64,000 nucleotides of DNA from Martinezella multihospitum (lineage in GTDB: Bacteria; Pseudomonadota; Alphaproteobacteria; Rhizobiales; Rhizobiaceae), in NCBI RefSeq assembly GCF_900094585.1, contig NZ_FMAG01000004.1, forward strand, positions 887,610-951,609, in the 5' to 3' direction. The first letter of the stretch is position 1; each line of letters opens with the position of its first letter. Positions 41,743 through 51,043 of the stretch are shown here, in pieces. The translations under genes and the position numbers were made by a program. The notes beneath the pieces were generated by a model. It worked only from the letters and a program-made list of their open reading frames with translations, did no database searches and had not been told where the DNA came from.

Positions 41743-43056
41743 ATGAAGAGGATTCTTGCTGTAATGCTGTCTTCGGCCGCCGGCTGCTCACTGGCTGCAG
41801 GCTTGGCTCAAGCTGAGGAATTGACCATCGCCACCGTCAACAATGGCGATATGATCATCATGCAAAAGCTTTCCCCCGAATGGGAAAAGCAGACGGGCAA
41901 CAAGCTCAACTGGGTCGTTCTCGAAGAAAACGTGCTCCGCCAGAAGCTGACGACGGACATCGCGACGAAGGGCGGCCAATACGACATCATGACCATCGGC
42001 GGCTATGAGGCGCCGATCTGGGGCAAGAAGGGCTGGCTTCAGCCGATCGACGATCTCGGCGATGATTATGACTATGGCGACCTGCTCGCGCCCATCAAAT
42101 CCGGCCTGACTGTCGACGGCAAGCTCTATGCCGTACCATTCTATACCGAAAGCTCGTTTACCCTCTACCGCAAGGATCTGTTCGACGCTGCGGGCCTCAA
42201 GATGCCCGACCAGCCGACTTACGATCAGATCAAGGAATTTGCAGACAAGCTCACCGACAAGTCCAAGGAGCAATACGGCCTTTGCCTGCGCGGCAAGCCG
42301 GGTTGGGGCGAGAACATGGCTTTCCTCGGAACCATGATCAATACCTATGGCGGCCGCTGGTTCGACATGGACTGGAAACCGCAGATCAATTCCGCGCCGT
42401 GGAAGAAGGCCATCACCGATTACGTCGACCTCATGAAGAAGGACGGCCCTCCCGGCGTGACCTCAAACGGCTTCAACGAGAACCAGGCCCTGTTCTCGAC
42501 CGGCCATTGCGCCATGTGGATCGACGCCACATCTGCCGCCGGCCGCGTCTATGACCCGAAGCAGAGCCAGGTGGCCGACAAGATCGCCTTCACGCGCGCT
42601 CCGGTCAATGTGACCCCGAATGGGTCGAGCTGGTCATGGTCGTGGAACCTCGCGATTCCAACTTCTTCCACCAAGGAAGAGGCGGCGAAATCCTTCATCA
42701 AGTGGGCCACGTCCAAGCAATATGTGAAGATGGTCGGCGAGAAGGAGGGCTGGGTTGCCGTTCCGCCCGGCACTCGCAAGTCCACCTACGACCTGCCTGA
42801 GTATCAGAAGGCTGCGCCTTTTGCTGCCACCGTCGAGAAGGCCATCCTATCCGCCGATCCGGCACATCCGACCAAGGATCCGGTTCCCTACACCGGCGTC
42901 CAGTTCGTCGCGATCCCGGAATTCCAGGGGATCGGAACGATCGTCGGTCAGCAAATCGCGTCGGCGCTTGCAGGCCAGCAAACCGTCGATGCCGCTCTCG
43001 ACAATGCGCAGAAGCAGGTCGAGCGCGAGATGAAAAAGGCCGGCTACCCCAAGTGA
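41743..43056 (+). CDS. smoE: Polyol ABC transporter, periplasmic binding protein
   Basis: A 437-residue SBP_bac_1 protein, close in character to SmoE, the sorbitol/mannitol binding protein. A signal peptide ends near AQA-EELTIA. The mature protein has GGQYDIMTIGGYEAPIWGKK, PFYTESSFTLYRKDLFDAAG and GTRKSTYDLPEYQKAAP. Start ATG 41743 has a strong AAGGAGGAG. First gene of a six-gene operon; two large hairpins follow its stop. Galactitol, D-altritol or sorbitol are the likely ligands. Confidence 0.91.
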   Translation: MKRILAVMLSSAAGCSLAAGLAQAEELTIATVNNGDMIIMQKLSPEWEKQTGNKLNWVVLEENVLRQKLTTDIATKGGQYDIMTIGGYEAPIWGKKGWLQPIDDLGDDYDYGDLLAPIKSGLTVDGKLYAVPFYTESSFTLYRKDLFDAAGLKMPDQPTYDQIKEFADKLTDKSKEQYGLCLRGKPGWGENMAFLGTMINTYGGRWFDMDWKPQINSAPWKKAITDYVDLMKKDGPPGVTSNGFNENQALFSTGHCAMWIDATSAAGRVYDPKQSQVADKIAFTRAPVNVTPNGSSWSWSWNLAIPTSSTKEEAAKSFIKWATSKQYVKMVGEKEGWVAVPPGTRKSTYDLPEYQKAAPFAATVEKAILSADPAHPTKDPVPYTGVQFVAIPEFQGIGTIVGQQIASALAGQQTVDAALDNAQKQVEREMKKAGYPK

Positions 43057-43068
43057 GGTAGCCGCCTC

Positions 43069-43135
43069 GCCCGCGGTGTCGCGACCGCGGGCTTCCTCCC
43101 GGAGGGTTCCGGCAGCGTCGGCTGTCGGAACTCCG
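43069..43135 (+). terminator. Two consecutive hairpins after the binding-protein gene
   Basis: GCCCGCGGT/ACCGCGGGC (43069-43092) is a perfect 9-bp stem with a 6-base loop. GTTCCGGCAGC/GCTGTCGGAAC (43106-43131) is an 11-bp stem with one G-T pair and a 4-base loop, extendable by CCGGA/TCCGG (to 43135). Both lie in the gap before the first permease and lack T-runs. Confidence 0.65.
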
Positions 43136-43209
43136 GCTTGCTTTCCTTCCCAATCGCCTCCCCCCGATCGCCGTCATCCGGCGACCGAGGCACGGCGAAG
43201 AGGTTTTCG

Positions 43210-44118
43210 ATGACAACGATTTCGCGTGAATTCATCCGGCGGACACAGAAGCATTCCGGCCGCTCGATCCGAACCGGCCCGCTTCTTGCGCCTGCGGTCG
43301 GCCTTCTCTTCGCCTGGATGATCGTTCCGCTTGCCCTGACACTCTGGTTCTCGGTTCAATATTACAATCTGCTTGAGCCGCTGAGCGCCGGTTTCGCCGG
43401 TCTCGACAACTATTCCTATCTGATAACCGACGACGGTCTTCTGGCGGCAGTCTTCCGGACCCTCGTCATTCTTTTTGCCGTGCTGGCTCTGTCCATCGGT
43501 TTCGGAGTGGTGTTCGCGCTGCTTTTCGATGTCGAGTTCGCCGGGCGCGGAATTGCACGGCTTCTGATCATCGCCCCTTTCTTCGTGATGCCGACGGTCA
43601 CCGCGCTGATCTGGAAAAATCTCCTGATGCACCCGGTCAATGGGCTCTTTGCCTATCTTGCCAAGCTCGTCGGCCTGGCGCCGATCGACTGGTTCGTGCA
43701 GATCCCGATGACCTCCATCATCATCATCGTCGCCTGGCAGTGGATACCGTTTGCGACGCTGATCCTGATGACCGCCATGCAGTCGCTCGACCGCGAGCAG
43801 ATGGAAGCGGCCCGCCTCGATGGCTCCCGAGGATGGTCAACCTTCAGGCATATCATTCTGCCACATCTGCTTCGGCCAATCTCCGTCGTCGTCATGATCG
43901 AGACCATCTTTCTGCTTGCGGTGTTTGCGGAGATCCAGGTCACGACGTCAGGTGGCCCGGGTACGGCAACCACTACGCTCACTTACTTCATCTACAACAA
44001 GGCCCTTCTCCAATGGGATGTTGGAGCCGCATCGGCCGGAGGCGTCTTTGCGATCATCCTTGCGAATGTCGTCGCGGCATTCCTGATTCGCACCGTCGCC
44101 CGCAATCTGGACAATTGA
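43210..44118 (+). CDS. smoF: Polyol ABC transporter, permease (MalF type)
   Basis: A 302-residue CUT1 permease with about six transmembrane helices and the EAA loop EAARLDGSRGWSTFRHIILPHL. ATG 43210 has GAAGAGG upstream; a longer frame upstream runs through the hairpin region. It pairs with the next gene product. Confidence 0.9.
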   Translation: MTTISREFIRRTQKHSGRSIRTGPLLAPAVGLLFAWMIVPLALTLWFSVQYYNLLEPLSAGFAGLDNYSYLITDDGLLAAVFRTLVILFAVLALSIGFGVVFALLFDVEFAGRGIARLLIIAPFFVMPTVTALIWKNLLMHPVNGLFAYLAKLVGLAPIDWFVQIPMTSIIIIVAWQWIPFATLILMTAMQSLDREQMEAARLDGSRGWSTFRHIILPHLLRPISVVVMIETIFLLAVFAEIQVTTSGGPGTATTTLTYFIYNKALLQWDVGAASAGGVFAIILANVVAAFLIRTVARNLDN

Positions 44119-44130
44119 GGGAAGACCAGA

Positions 44131-44964
44131 ATGGCAAGACGAAACAACCTCATTCATTCTCAGAAGCTCTGGTGCGGTATCGGTGGTTGGACCGCAGCAC
44201 TGCTGATGTTCTTTCCGATCCTCTGGATGCTCATGGCATCTTTCAAAACGGAAATCGATGCGGTGGCGACTCCTCCGAAGATATTCTTTACGCCGACGCT
44301 GGAGAACTTCGTCGACGTCAACGCCCGTGCCAATTACGTCCAATATGCATTGAACAGTGTCGTCGAGAGTATCGGCTCGACTATCCTGTGCCTGGCGATC
44401 GGTATTCCTGCTGCCTACGCAGCCGCCTTTTTCCCAGGCAAGAGAACCAAGGATCTCCTGATGTGGATGCTCTCGACAAAGATGCTTCCTGCCGTCGGGG
44501 TATTGGTTCCCATCTATCTATTGTGTCGCGACAGCGGTCTTCTGGATACACGAACTGCGATCGTCATCGTCTTTACGCTGTCGAACCTCCCGATCGTGGT
44601 CTGGATGCTCTACTCCTTCTTCAAGGATGTTCCGCATGAAATCCTCGAAGCCAGTCGCATGGATGGTGCCAGCACCTTCGAACAGATCTGGTACCTGCTC
44701 CTGCCTCTAACGCTTCCGGGGATAGCATCCACTGCACTCCTGTCCACTATCCTGTGCTGGAACGAGGCCTTCTGGAGCTTGAATCTCACCGCTTCCAAGG
44801 CAGGTCCGCTCACGGCATTTATCGCATCCTTTTCTTCGCCCGAGGGACTTTTCTGGGCAAAGCTCTCGGCAGCTTCGACGCTCGCCATCACACCAATCCT
44901 CGTCTTCGGCTGGATGACCCAGCGCCAGCTCGTGCGCGGTCTGACCTTCGGCGCGGTCAAATAG
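44131..44964 (+). CDS. smoG: Polyol ABC transporter, permease (MalG type)
   Basis: A 277-residue CUT1 permease, about six helices, EAA loop EASRMDGASTFEQIWYLLLPL. Twelve bases separate it from the preceding permease. It completes the heterodimeric channel of the SmoEFGK-type importer. Confidence 0.9.
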   Translation: MARRNNLIHSQKLWCGIGGWTAALLMFFPILWMLMASFKTEIDAVATPPKIFFTPTLENFVDVNARANYVQYALNSVVESIGSTILCLAIGIPAAYAAAFFPGKRTKDLLMWMLSTKMLPAVGVLVPIYLLCRDSGLLDTRTAIVIVFTLSNLPIVVWMLYSFFKDVPHEILEASRMDGASTFEQIWYLLLPLTLPGIASTALLSTILCWNEAFWSLNLTASKAGPLTAFIASFSSPEGLFWAKLSAASTLAITPILVFGWMTQRQLVRGLTFGAVK

Positions 44965-44973
44965 GAAACGCAC

Positions 44974-46083
44974 ATGGCTACCCTCAGTCTCAAGGAAGTG
45001 AAGAAGACCTTTGGCGCGGTAAACGTCATCAAAGGCGTCGATCTCGATATCAGGGATCGGGAATTCGTGGTGTTCGTCGGTCCATCCGGCTGTGGGAAAT
45101 CGACGCTGCTGCGCATGATCGCAGGGCTCGAGGACATCAGCAGCGGCGACCTGATCATCGACGGCGACCACGCCAACGACATCCCGCCCGATCAACGCGG
45201 TCTGGCAATGGTGTTCCAGACCTATGCGCTTTATCCGCACATGTCGGTCAAGGACAACATGGGGTTTGCGCTAAAACTTGCGGGTGTCCCGCAATCCGAG
45301 CGCGACGCCAAGATCAATGAGGTCGCGGGTCTGCTGCAGCTCGGCCATCTGCTTGATCGCAAGCCCAAGCAATTGTCTGGTGGTCAGCGCCAGCGTGTGG
45401 CCATTGGACGAGCAATGGTCCGCTCCCCGCGCATCTTCCTGTTCGACGAACCGCTGTCAAACCTTGATGCCGCGCTGCGCGTCCAGATGCGCATCGAGCT
45501 GGCCCGGCTCCATGACCAGCTCGGGACCACCATGATCTATGTCACCCACGACCAGGTCGAGGCGATGACGCTGGCCGACAAGATCGTGGTCCTAAGAGAC
45601 GGCCGCATCGAGCAGGTGGGCGCACCCATGGATCTCTATTATCATCCGGCCAATCAGTTCGTCGCCGGTTTTATCGGTTCGCCCGCGATGAACTTCATTG
45701 CTGTCGAGCCAGAGCAAGCCGAACCTGCCGGGGTCCGCGTTGCCGTTCCGGGCGGCAAATCCATTTTGGTCCCGGTGCAGGCAAAGCCGAGTTCAACGAC
45801 CAAGCTCACTCTCGGCATACGACCCGAACACCTTCGGATCTCAGGCGATGGGATGCTACGGGGCGAGATCATGGTCGTGGAACGGCTTGGCGGGCACACT
45901 TACGTCTACGTCCAGATCGCTCCGGGCAATCTGGTTATTGTCGAGACCGATGGCGCAGACGCCCACCGTCTGCATGAGGAGGTATGGCTGTCGTTCGATC
46001 CGTCCGACTGCCATTTGTTTGATGAAGAGGGTCTGGCGCTCCAGAGAGTGAGCTCCACCCACAACATTGCCGTGACGCATTGA
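44974..46083 (+). CDS. smoK: Polyol ABC transporter, ATP-binding protein (MalK/UgpC type)
   Basis: A 369-residue ATPase with Walker A GPSGCGKST near residues 37-45, signature LSGGQRQRVAIGRAM, Walker B IFLFDEPLSNLDA, H-loop VTHDQVEAM, and a C-terminal TOBE/regulatory domain (LGIRPEHLRISGDG, DPSDCHLFDEEG), the usual length for MalK-type proteins. Ten bases after the permease. Confidence 0.92.
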   Translation: MATLSLKEVKKTFGAVNVIKGVDLDIRDREFVVFVGPSGCGKSTLLRMIAGLEDISSGDLIIDGDHANDIPPDQRGLAMVFQTYALYPHMSVKDNMGFALKLAGVPQSERDAKINEVAGLLQLGHLLDRKPKQLSGGQRQRVAIGRAMVRSPRIFLFDEPLSNLDAALRVQMRIELARLHDQLGTTMIYVTHDQVEAMTLADKIVVLRDGRIEQVGAPMDLYYHPANQFVAGFIGSPAMNFIAVEPEQAEPAGVRVAVPGGKSILVPVQAKPSSTTKLTLGIRPEHLRISGDGMLRGEIMVVERLGGHTYVYVQIAPGNLVIVETDGADAHRLHEEVWLSFDPSDCHLFDEEGLALQRVSSTHNIAVTH

Positions 46084-46107
46084 GCGGTCCGGAAAAGGGA
46101 GAAGATC

Positions 46108-46878
46108 ATGAGACTAAAGGACAAAATCGCACTTGTTACGGGTGGCGCACGCGGCATCGGCCTTGGCTTCGCTGAAGCTTTCGTCAAGGAAGGCGCGACG
46201 GTGGTGATTGCCGATATCGACATCGACCGCGCCACCAAGGCGGCAGCGACGATTGGCGAGGCCGCGTCGGCAGTGAAGCTCGATGTGACCGACCTGTCCG
46301 CCATCGACAAGGTCGTCAAGGAAATCGACCAGAAGCACGGCGGCATCGACATTCTCATCAACAACGCCGCGATCTTCGACATGGCTCCGATCAACGAGAT
46401 CACCGAGGCCAGCTACGACCGTGTTTTCGACATCAACCTGAAGGGGCCTCTCTTCATGATGAAGGCGGTTTCGAATGTCATGATTGCCCGCGGTCGCGGC
46501 GGCAAGATCATCAACATGGCAAGCCAGGCCGGACGCCGTGGGGAAGCATTGGTGCTGCTCTATTGCGCCTCCAAGGCAGCTATCATTTCGGCGACGCAAT
46601 CAGCGGCCTTGGGCCTGGTGAAATACGGTATCAACGTAAACGCCATCGCACCGGGCGTGGTCGATGGCGAGCACTGGGATATCGTCGACGCCCACTTTGC
46701 GAAATGGGAAGGCCTGAAGCCGGGCGAGAAGAAGGCTGCCGTTGCCAAGTCCGTTCCGATCGGACGGTTCGCAACGCCCGACGATATCAAGGGTCTTGCA
46801 GTGTTTCTTGCGTCCCCGGACAGCGATTACATTCTCGCACAGACCTACAATGTCGATGGCGGCAACTGGATGAGCTGA
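46108..46878 (+). CDS. smoS: Sorbitol/galactitol dehydrogenase (SDR)
   Basis: A 256-residue SDR: TGGARGIGLGFAEAF, NNAAIFDMAPI, catalytic serine in NMASQAGRRGEA and Tyr-x-x-x-Lys in LYCASKAAIIS. The protein reads like rhizobial SmoS, which oxidises D-sorbitol to fructose and galactitol to D-tagatose. With the tagatose kinase and GatZ encoded nearby, galactitol to tagatose is the fitting reaction here. Confidence 0.9.
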   Translation: MRLKDKIALVTGGARGIGLGFAEAFVKEGATVVIADIDIDRATKAAATIGEAASAVKLDVTDLSAIDKVVKEIDQKHGGIDILINNAAIFDMAPINEITEASYDRVFDINLKGPLFMMKAVSNVMIARGRGGKIINMASQAGRRGEALVLLYCASKAAIISATQSAALGLVKYGINVNAIAPGVVDGEHWDIVDAHFAKWEGLKPGEKKAAVAKSVPIGRFATPDDIKGLAVFLASPDSDYILAQTYNVDGGNWMS

Positions 46879-46888
46879 GGAATCTGAC

Positions 46889-47896
46889 ATGAAGGCAATA
46901 TGTTTCACGGAAAAGGGCGTCGCGGGGCTGGCCGATATGCCGCTGCCCGTTTTGGCGCCGGGACACGCCCTCATCCACGTGAAGGCTGGCGGGCTTTGCC
47001 ATACGGATATCGACGTTCTCCACGGCCGTTACGGCGAAGGGCGCTTTCCGCTGGTTCCTGGCCATGAATATGCAGGCCTGGTCGAGTCGGTCGCTGAAGA
47101 CGTCACCGGCTTGCGGCCGGGTGCGAGGGTCGCCGTCGACCCCAATCTGCCCTGTGGCACCTGCAATCTGTGCCGCAAGGGGCTGACAAATCTTTGCAAG
47201 GAGCTGAAGGCCTATGGCGTCACGCAGGACGGTGGCTTTGCCGAATACAGTATCGTCAAGGCATCGCATCTGCACGACATCGGCGATCTTCCGTTCGACG
47301 TCGCAGCTTTGGCCGAGCCGCTCGCCTGCGTCCTCAACGGGCTCGGCAATATCGGCCTGACGACCGGAGTTCGGCGCGCGGAAAGCGCTCTGGTATTCGG
47401 CGGCGGTCCGATCGGGCTTCTGCTTGCCCTGTCGATCAGAGCGCAAGGGGTCAGCAACGTCGTCGTTGCCGATATCGATGAAAGCCGCCTGAGCTTTGCC
47501 AGGGAGCTGGGATTGGAAGCCCTGCACCCTGCGTCTCCGGAACTCGAGGGCCGCAAACGATCTTTCGATCTTGTTGCCGATGCGACGGGTGTTCCGACCG
47601 TCGTGGAGAGCATGCCGGAATTTGCACAGGACGGCGGCGCGATCCTGGTGTTCGGCGTCTGTGCGCCCGGCGTCCGGGTCCCGATATCCCCCTTCGACAT
47701 CTTCCGGCGTCAGTTGACGATTGCCGGCTCGCACTCATTGAATCAGAATCTGCCTGCCGCCCTTGATTTGCTTCGTAAAGACAACGGCACGATGGCACGC
47801 CTGATCTCTCATCGGCTTCCGCTCAAGGAGGTATTGCCCTTTTTCACCAAGAGCGGCGGTACGCCCACGATGAAGGTGCAATTTGTCGCGGAATAA
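46889..47896 (+). CDS. Zinc-dependent polyol dehydrogenase (possible D-altritol dehydrogenase)
   Basis: A 335-residue medium-chain dehydrogenase. Catalytic zinc ligands are in GGLCHTDID and GHEYAGLVE; the structural zinc site is the four-cysteine loop PCGTCNLCRKGLTNLC; the coenzyme motif is FGGGPIGLLLALS. As recalled from work on Agrobacterium tumefaciens, a PF00107 enzyme in the equivalent locus oxidises D-altritol to D-tagatose, which would make this the second entry point into the same pathway. A terminator-like hairpin follows the stop. Confidence 0.87.
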   Translation: MKAICFTEKGVAGLADMPLPVLAPGHALIHVKAGGLCHTDIDVLHGRYGEGRFPLVPGHEYAGLVESVAEDVTGLRPGARVAVDPNLPCGTCNLCRKGLTNLCKELKAYGVTQDGGFAEYSIVKASHLHDIGDLPFDVAALAEPLACVLNGLGNIGLTTGVRRAESALVFGGGPIGLLLALSIRAQGVSNVVVADIDESRLSFARELGLEALHPASPELEGRKRSFDLVADATGVPTVVESMPEFAQDGGAILVFGVCAPGVRVPISPFDIFRRQLTIAGSHSLNQNLPAALDLLRKDNGTMARLISHRLPLKEVLPFFTKSGGTPTMKVQFVAE

Positions 47897-47901
47897 TCTC
47901 G

Positions 47902-47930
47902 GTTCCTCCCAAGGGGGGAACTCTCTTTTC
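47902..47930 (+). terminator. Rho-independent terminator after the polyol operon
   Basis: GTTCCTCC/GGGGGAAC forms a stem of about 8 bp with a short loop, followed by TCTCTTTTCCC. It lies just after the zinc dehydrogenase stop and before the LacI gene. Confidence 0.65.
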
Positions 47931-47982
47931 CCTCGATAAAGAGTCGGATAGACACCTTTCTATAGAGTCTGGAGACAACATC

Positions 47983-49026
47983 GTGCCGAAACCGATCAAG
48001 ACAATGGAGGACTTCTCGGAATTTGTCGGCCTTTCTCGCCCCACGGTGTCCAAATACTTCAACGATCCGAATTCAGTCCGAAAGAAAACGCGCGAGACTA
48101 TCGAAGTTGCGCTCAAAAAATCAGGGTTTCGACCAAACCTCTTTGCCGTCAACCTCAATCGGCGCCGGACCAATATCGTCGGGATCGTTATTCCAAACTC
48201 GATCGACCAGTTTTATATGGCGCTCACCCGAAGGATTGAAGCGCTGGCGACAGAAGCGGGGTTCTTCCCGCTTGTCTTGTCGACGGATGGGCAGTCCGAC
48301 CTTGAGGACAGGGCGATCCGCACCCTCAAATCGCTGAACGTGGCCGGCGCGATCATCGCGCCGCTCGGGGTGGAGTCCCACCAGCAAACTCTGGCGGAAT
48401 ACGGCAGAAGCGTTCCGCTTGTTTACGTGGATTCGCCATTGGATGACACTTCCGCTTTCGTCGGTACCGATAACCAGCAAAGCTTTGGGCTGATCGTCGA
48501 TTATCTATGCCGGTCGGGCGAGCCGCCGAGCTATCTCGGCATGCCCGATGTGAACACGAACGCCCGCACGCGCGAAGCCGCCTATGTCAACGCGATGACG
48601 CGCTTCGGTTTGACACCGCACATCCTGCCTTCGGCAAAAATCCGAACCTGGGATTTCGAAAGATTCGGGTTCGACGAGATGACGCGCCTCGTCGACCTGA
48701 AACGACTGCCGACGAAAACTATCCTTTGCGCCAACGACCGAATTGCGTTCGGTGCGATCGCCGCTGCCTACAAGATGGGCCTTAAAGTCGGGCATGGCGC
48801 GACGTCCGACATCCGCATTGCCGGGCATGACGATCATCCCCTGTCGAGATACGCATGTCCGCCGATCACGACGGTCGCGCAGAATGTTAGCGAAATCGGC
48901 AGGCGGGCGGTTGATATGCTTCTCAGCATGCTCGGCGACAACGATGAGAGCGAGGATCGCATCGACGCAACCTCGACCGCGCGATTTCTATTATCCGCTG
49001 ACCTCATGCTACGGGAATCGGCCTAG
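47983..49026 (+). CDS. LacI family regulator of the polyol locus
   Basis: A 347-residue regulator; helix-turn-helix FSEFVGLSRPTVSKYFNDP at about residues 11-29, then the hinge block (NRRRTNIVGIVIPNSIDQFY) and sensor domain (DIRIAGHDDHPLSRYACPP). Start is GTG 47983 with GGAG nine bases upstream. It has its own intergenic region after the terminator. Its likely target is the divergent polyol promoter near 41698. Confidence 0.87.
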   Translation: MPKPIKTMEDFSEFVGLSRPTVSKYFNDPNSVRKKTRETIEVALKKSGFRPNLFAVNLNRRRTNIVGIVIPNSIDQFYMALTRRIEALATEAGFFPLVLSTDGQSDLEDRAIRTLKSLNVAGAIIAPLGVESHQQTLAEYGRSVPLVYVDSPLDDTSAFVGTDNQQSFGLIVDYLCRSGEPPSYLGMPDVNTNARTREAAYVNAMTRFGLTPHILPSAKIRTWDFERFGFDEMTRLVDLKRLPTKTILCANDRIAFGAIAAAYKMGLKVGHGATSDIRIAGHDDHPLSRYACPPITTVAQNVSEIGRRAVDMLLSMLGDNDESEDRIDATSTARFLLSADLMLRESA

Positions 49027-49082
49027 TATCCGGGCACGGCTCAAACCCGAAACGGCAAGCTGTAGTATGGCCTGTTCAGCGC

Positions 49083-49117
49083 GCCGCTGATTGCCCCATC
49101 AGCGGCTTTGCCTTTGT
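49083..49117 (+). terminator. Rho-independent terminator after the LacI gene
   Basis: GCCGCTGAT/ATCAGCGGC, a perfect 9-bp stem with loop TGCCCC, followed by TTTGCCTTTGT. It sits 57 bases after the LacI stop, between convergent genes. Confidence 0.75.
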
Positions 49118-49169
49118 CATCCCGCCCCCCGTGTTCTTCCCGATAGGGTTTGGACGGAGCTCATTACAT

Positions 49170-50069
49170 TCAATGCCTTAATACGACTTTGCCTTGCGCT
49201 CCAGCAGCGAGCACGCTGTGCGCCGCACCGATCTCTCTTAGCTCGAAAGAATGCGATATGGGTATGATGAGCACCTTCCGGGCTGCAGCATCGAGTATCG
49301 CGTCCAGTGTGGAAGCATCCGTTTGATGGTAGAGCTCGTGGATGGTGACGCGATTGTTCTTGGCGCTATCAGGCACCGGAACGATGCTCGCGACTTGCCC
49401 ATTGTCAACAACATGTCCGATCAGGTTTCCGGCCACGGGAGCCGCAGCGCTAATGGCGTATCGAAAGGTGGGCTTCTGTGCCGCAACCGTAATATCCAAC
49501 GCCTCCCCGGTAAGTTGACGGGCTTCATCCAGTCGCTCCGGCCGAACACCCGCCACCGGTTCGGCGCCGAGCTGCTTCAGATATTGGATTGCCGCCCGGC
49601 CGACGGAGCCCAAACCGCCCGAGATCAATACGCGATCGCCCGCACCAATCCCGAGGGCCTCCACTGTCTGGCGTCCGGTCAGACCGGCCTTTACCAATGC
49701 GGCCCCTTCCTCAAAACTCAGTGCGGCCGGCAGCTTGGCAACCGAAGTGACGGGAACGACACCAAACTCGGCATGGGCGCCTTTGCCATTTGCCGGGAAA
49801 TCGGCAACGACCCGGTCGCCAACCATCAAACCTGTAACGCCTTCGCCAATTTCCGATATCGTGCCGGCGGCATCTCCACCCAGTACTGCCGGCAGCGAAA
49901 GCGGTATGTATTGCGCCATGAAACCCTGACGCAAGATGAGATCGAATGGATTGACCGCGGATACTTCGATCTTGATCAGTACCTCGCCTGTACCAGGCTT
50001 CGGCGTCGGAATATCCCCGATCTCGAATTGATCCGTATCACCGTAGGATTTGAGAAGCGCAGCCTTCAT
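49170..50069 (-). CDS. Zinc-independent NADP-linked alcohol dehydrogenase / quinone oxidoreductase
   Basis: A 299-residue medium-chain reductase of the zeta-crystallin-like group: MKAALLKSYGDTDQFEIGD, SAVNPFDLILRQG, the coenzyme motif VLISGGLGSVGRAAIQYLKQ. No zinc-binding cysteine loop is present. ATG 50069 follows GGAGACGA; sequence before it is unrelated to the family. It stands alone, with no obvious pathway link, and may detoxify quinones or enones. Confidence 0.86.
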   Translation of the reverse strand: MKAALLKSYGDTDQFEIGDIPTPKPGTGEVLIKIEVSAVNPFDLILRQGFMAQYIPLSLPAVLGGDAAGTISEIGEGVTGLMVGDRVVADFPANGKGAHAEFGVVPVTSVAKLPAALSFEEGAALVKAGLTGRQTVEALGIGAGDRVLISGGLGSVGRAAIQYLKQLGAEPVAGVRPERLDEARQLTGEALDITVAAQKPTFRYAISAAAPVAGNLIGHVVDNGQVASIVPVPDSAKNNRVTIHELYHQTDASTLDAILDAAARKVLIIPISHSFELREIGAAHSVLAAGAQGKVVLRH

Positions 50070-50183
50070 CAGTCGTCTCCAAAGGTTTTCTGTTGATGTC
50101 ACACGGTTCAGCCCTGCTGTGGGACTGAGGCCCACTCCCGTTGGCAGCCACGGCTGCGCCGGCTGTTAGGTTCAACCCAAGCG

Positions 50184-50213
50184 ACGCGCTCTCGTCGCAG
50201 GACGAGAGCGCGT
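50184..50213. terminator. Strong hairpin at the end of the DoxX operon
   Basis: ACGCGCTCTCGTC and GACGAGAGCGCGT form a perfect 13-bp stem with loop GCAG, starting six bases beyond the end of the DoxX gene. The T-rich side (TTTGCCTT) is on the plus strand, so for the minus-strand operon it is a strong stem without a good T-run. Confidence 0.6.
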
Positions 50214-50218
50214 TTGCC

Positions 50219-50641
50219 TTATGCGCCTTCAGTCAGCGACACCTGCTTCGAAGACGGACGCAGGATATTGTCCAAGGCCCAGCTACCGGCGCCGGCAAAG
50301 GCGATGAACAAGAAGATGAAGCAGAACATGATCGCTGCCTCACCCATATTGAGTGCGGGCCAGAAGCCCTGCGGAGCATGCGCCATCCAGTAGGCGGCTG
50401 CCATTTCGCCCGACGCGATGAAAGCGGCGATGCGCGTGAAAAGGCCGACGGTCATCAGCAATCCGGTGACGATCTCGATTGCGCCGGCAGCAAGCATGAT
50501 GGCCGGCAACGGATAGGTCACGCCCGGAATTGCTGCCGGGAACTGGAAGAATTTCATGGTCGCATGTTCGAGGAACAGCAATGCGGTCACGATCCGCAGG
50601 ATCGCAAGAACATGAGGGGTCCATTTCGTGGTATTCAACAT
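50219..50641 (-). CDS. DoxX family membrane protein
   Basis: A 140-residue protein with four hydrophobic segments: LAILRIVTALLFLEHATMKF, the AAGAIEIVTGLLMTVGLF block diagnostic for DoxX/YphA, and a last helix around EAAIMFCFIFLFIAFAG. Family members are implicated in redox or thiol stress, without a settled reaction. It is third in an operon with a glutaredoxin-like protein and a DODA-type dioxygenase. Confidence 0.86.
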   Translation of the reverse strand: MLNTTKWTPHVLAILRIVTALLFLEHATMKFFQFPAAIPGVTYPLPAIMLAAGAIEIVTGLLMTVGLFTRIAAFIASGEMAAAYWMAHAPQGFWPALNMGEAAIMFCFIFLFIAFAGAGSWALDNILRPSSKQVSLTEGA

Positions 50642-50671
50642 GGTATTTCTCCTGAATGGGCGCCGAAATCG

Positions 50672-51043
50672 TCAGGCGGCAGTGGTTTTGAGCTCGAAAT
50701 TTTCCTTCCAGAGCGCCATCATCGGCTTGAGGGCGCCTTCGACGTAACTGGTGAGCACGGGCATATCGGCCGGATCGCGACCTGCCCTGGCGGCAAGAAG
50801 CGCGATGATGGCGTCCGATTCAGTCATATAGCGACCCGCTCCGAGCCAGGCGGCGGGAAAACTCACCTTGTCGAGCCGCCCGGCAAGTTCGGAGCGTATG
50901 TCATGCTCCTGCTGCGATCCCGGTTCGAACTCGTGAATTGCAACTGTCTCCATCAAGCCGGCCTCCAGCAGGAACAGCTTCACTTTGAGACAAAACGGGC
51001 AACTCCTCTTGACGTAGACAACCGGCTTCGACGGCTCGCTCAT
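50672..51043 (-). CDS. Glutaredoxin-like / GST N-terminal-like protein
   Basis: A 123-residue thioredoxin-fold protein with the redox motif CPFC (SCPFCLKVKLFLLEAG, about residues 15-18) and a cis-proline region KVSFPAAWLGAG. It is longer than a classical glutaredoxin, with about 40 extra C-terminal residues. It overlaps the dioxygenase stop by 4 bp (ATGA). Probable role in thiol redox next to DoxX. Confidence 0.83.
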   Translation of the reverse strand: MSEPSKPVVYVKRSCPFCLKVKLFLLEAGLMETVAIHEFEPGSQQEHDIRSELAGRLDKVSFPAAWLGAGRYMTESDAIIALLAARAGRDPADMPVLTSYVEGALKPMMALWKENFELKTTAA

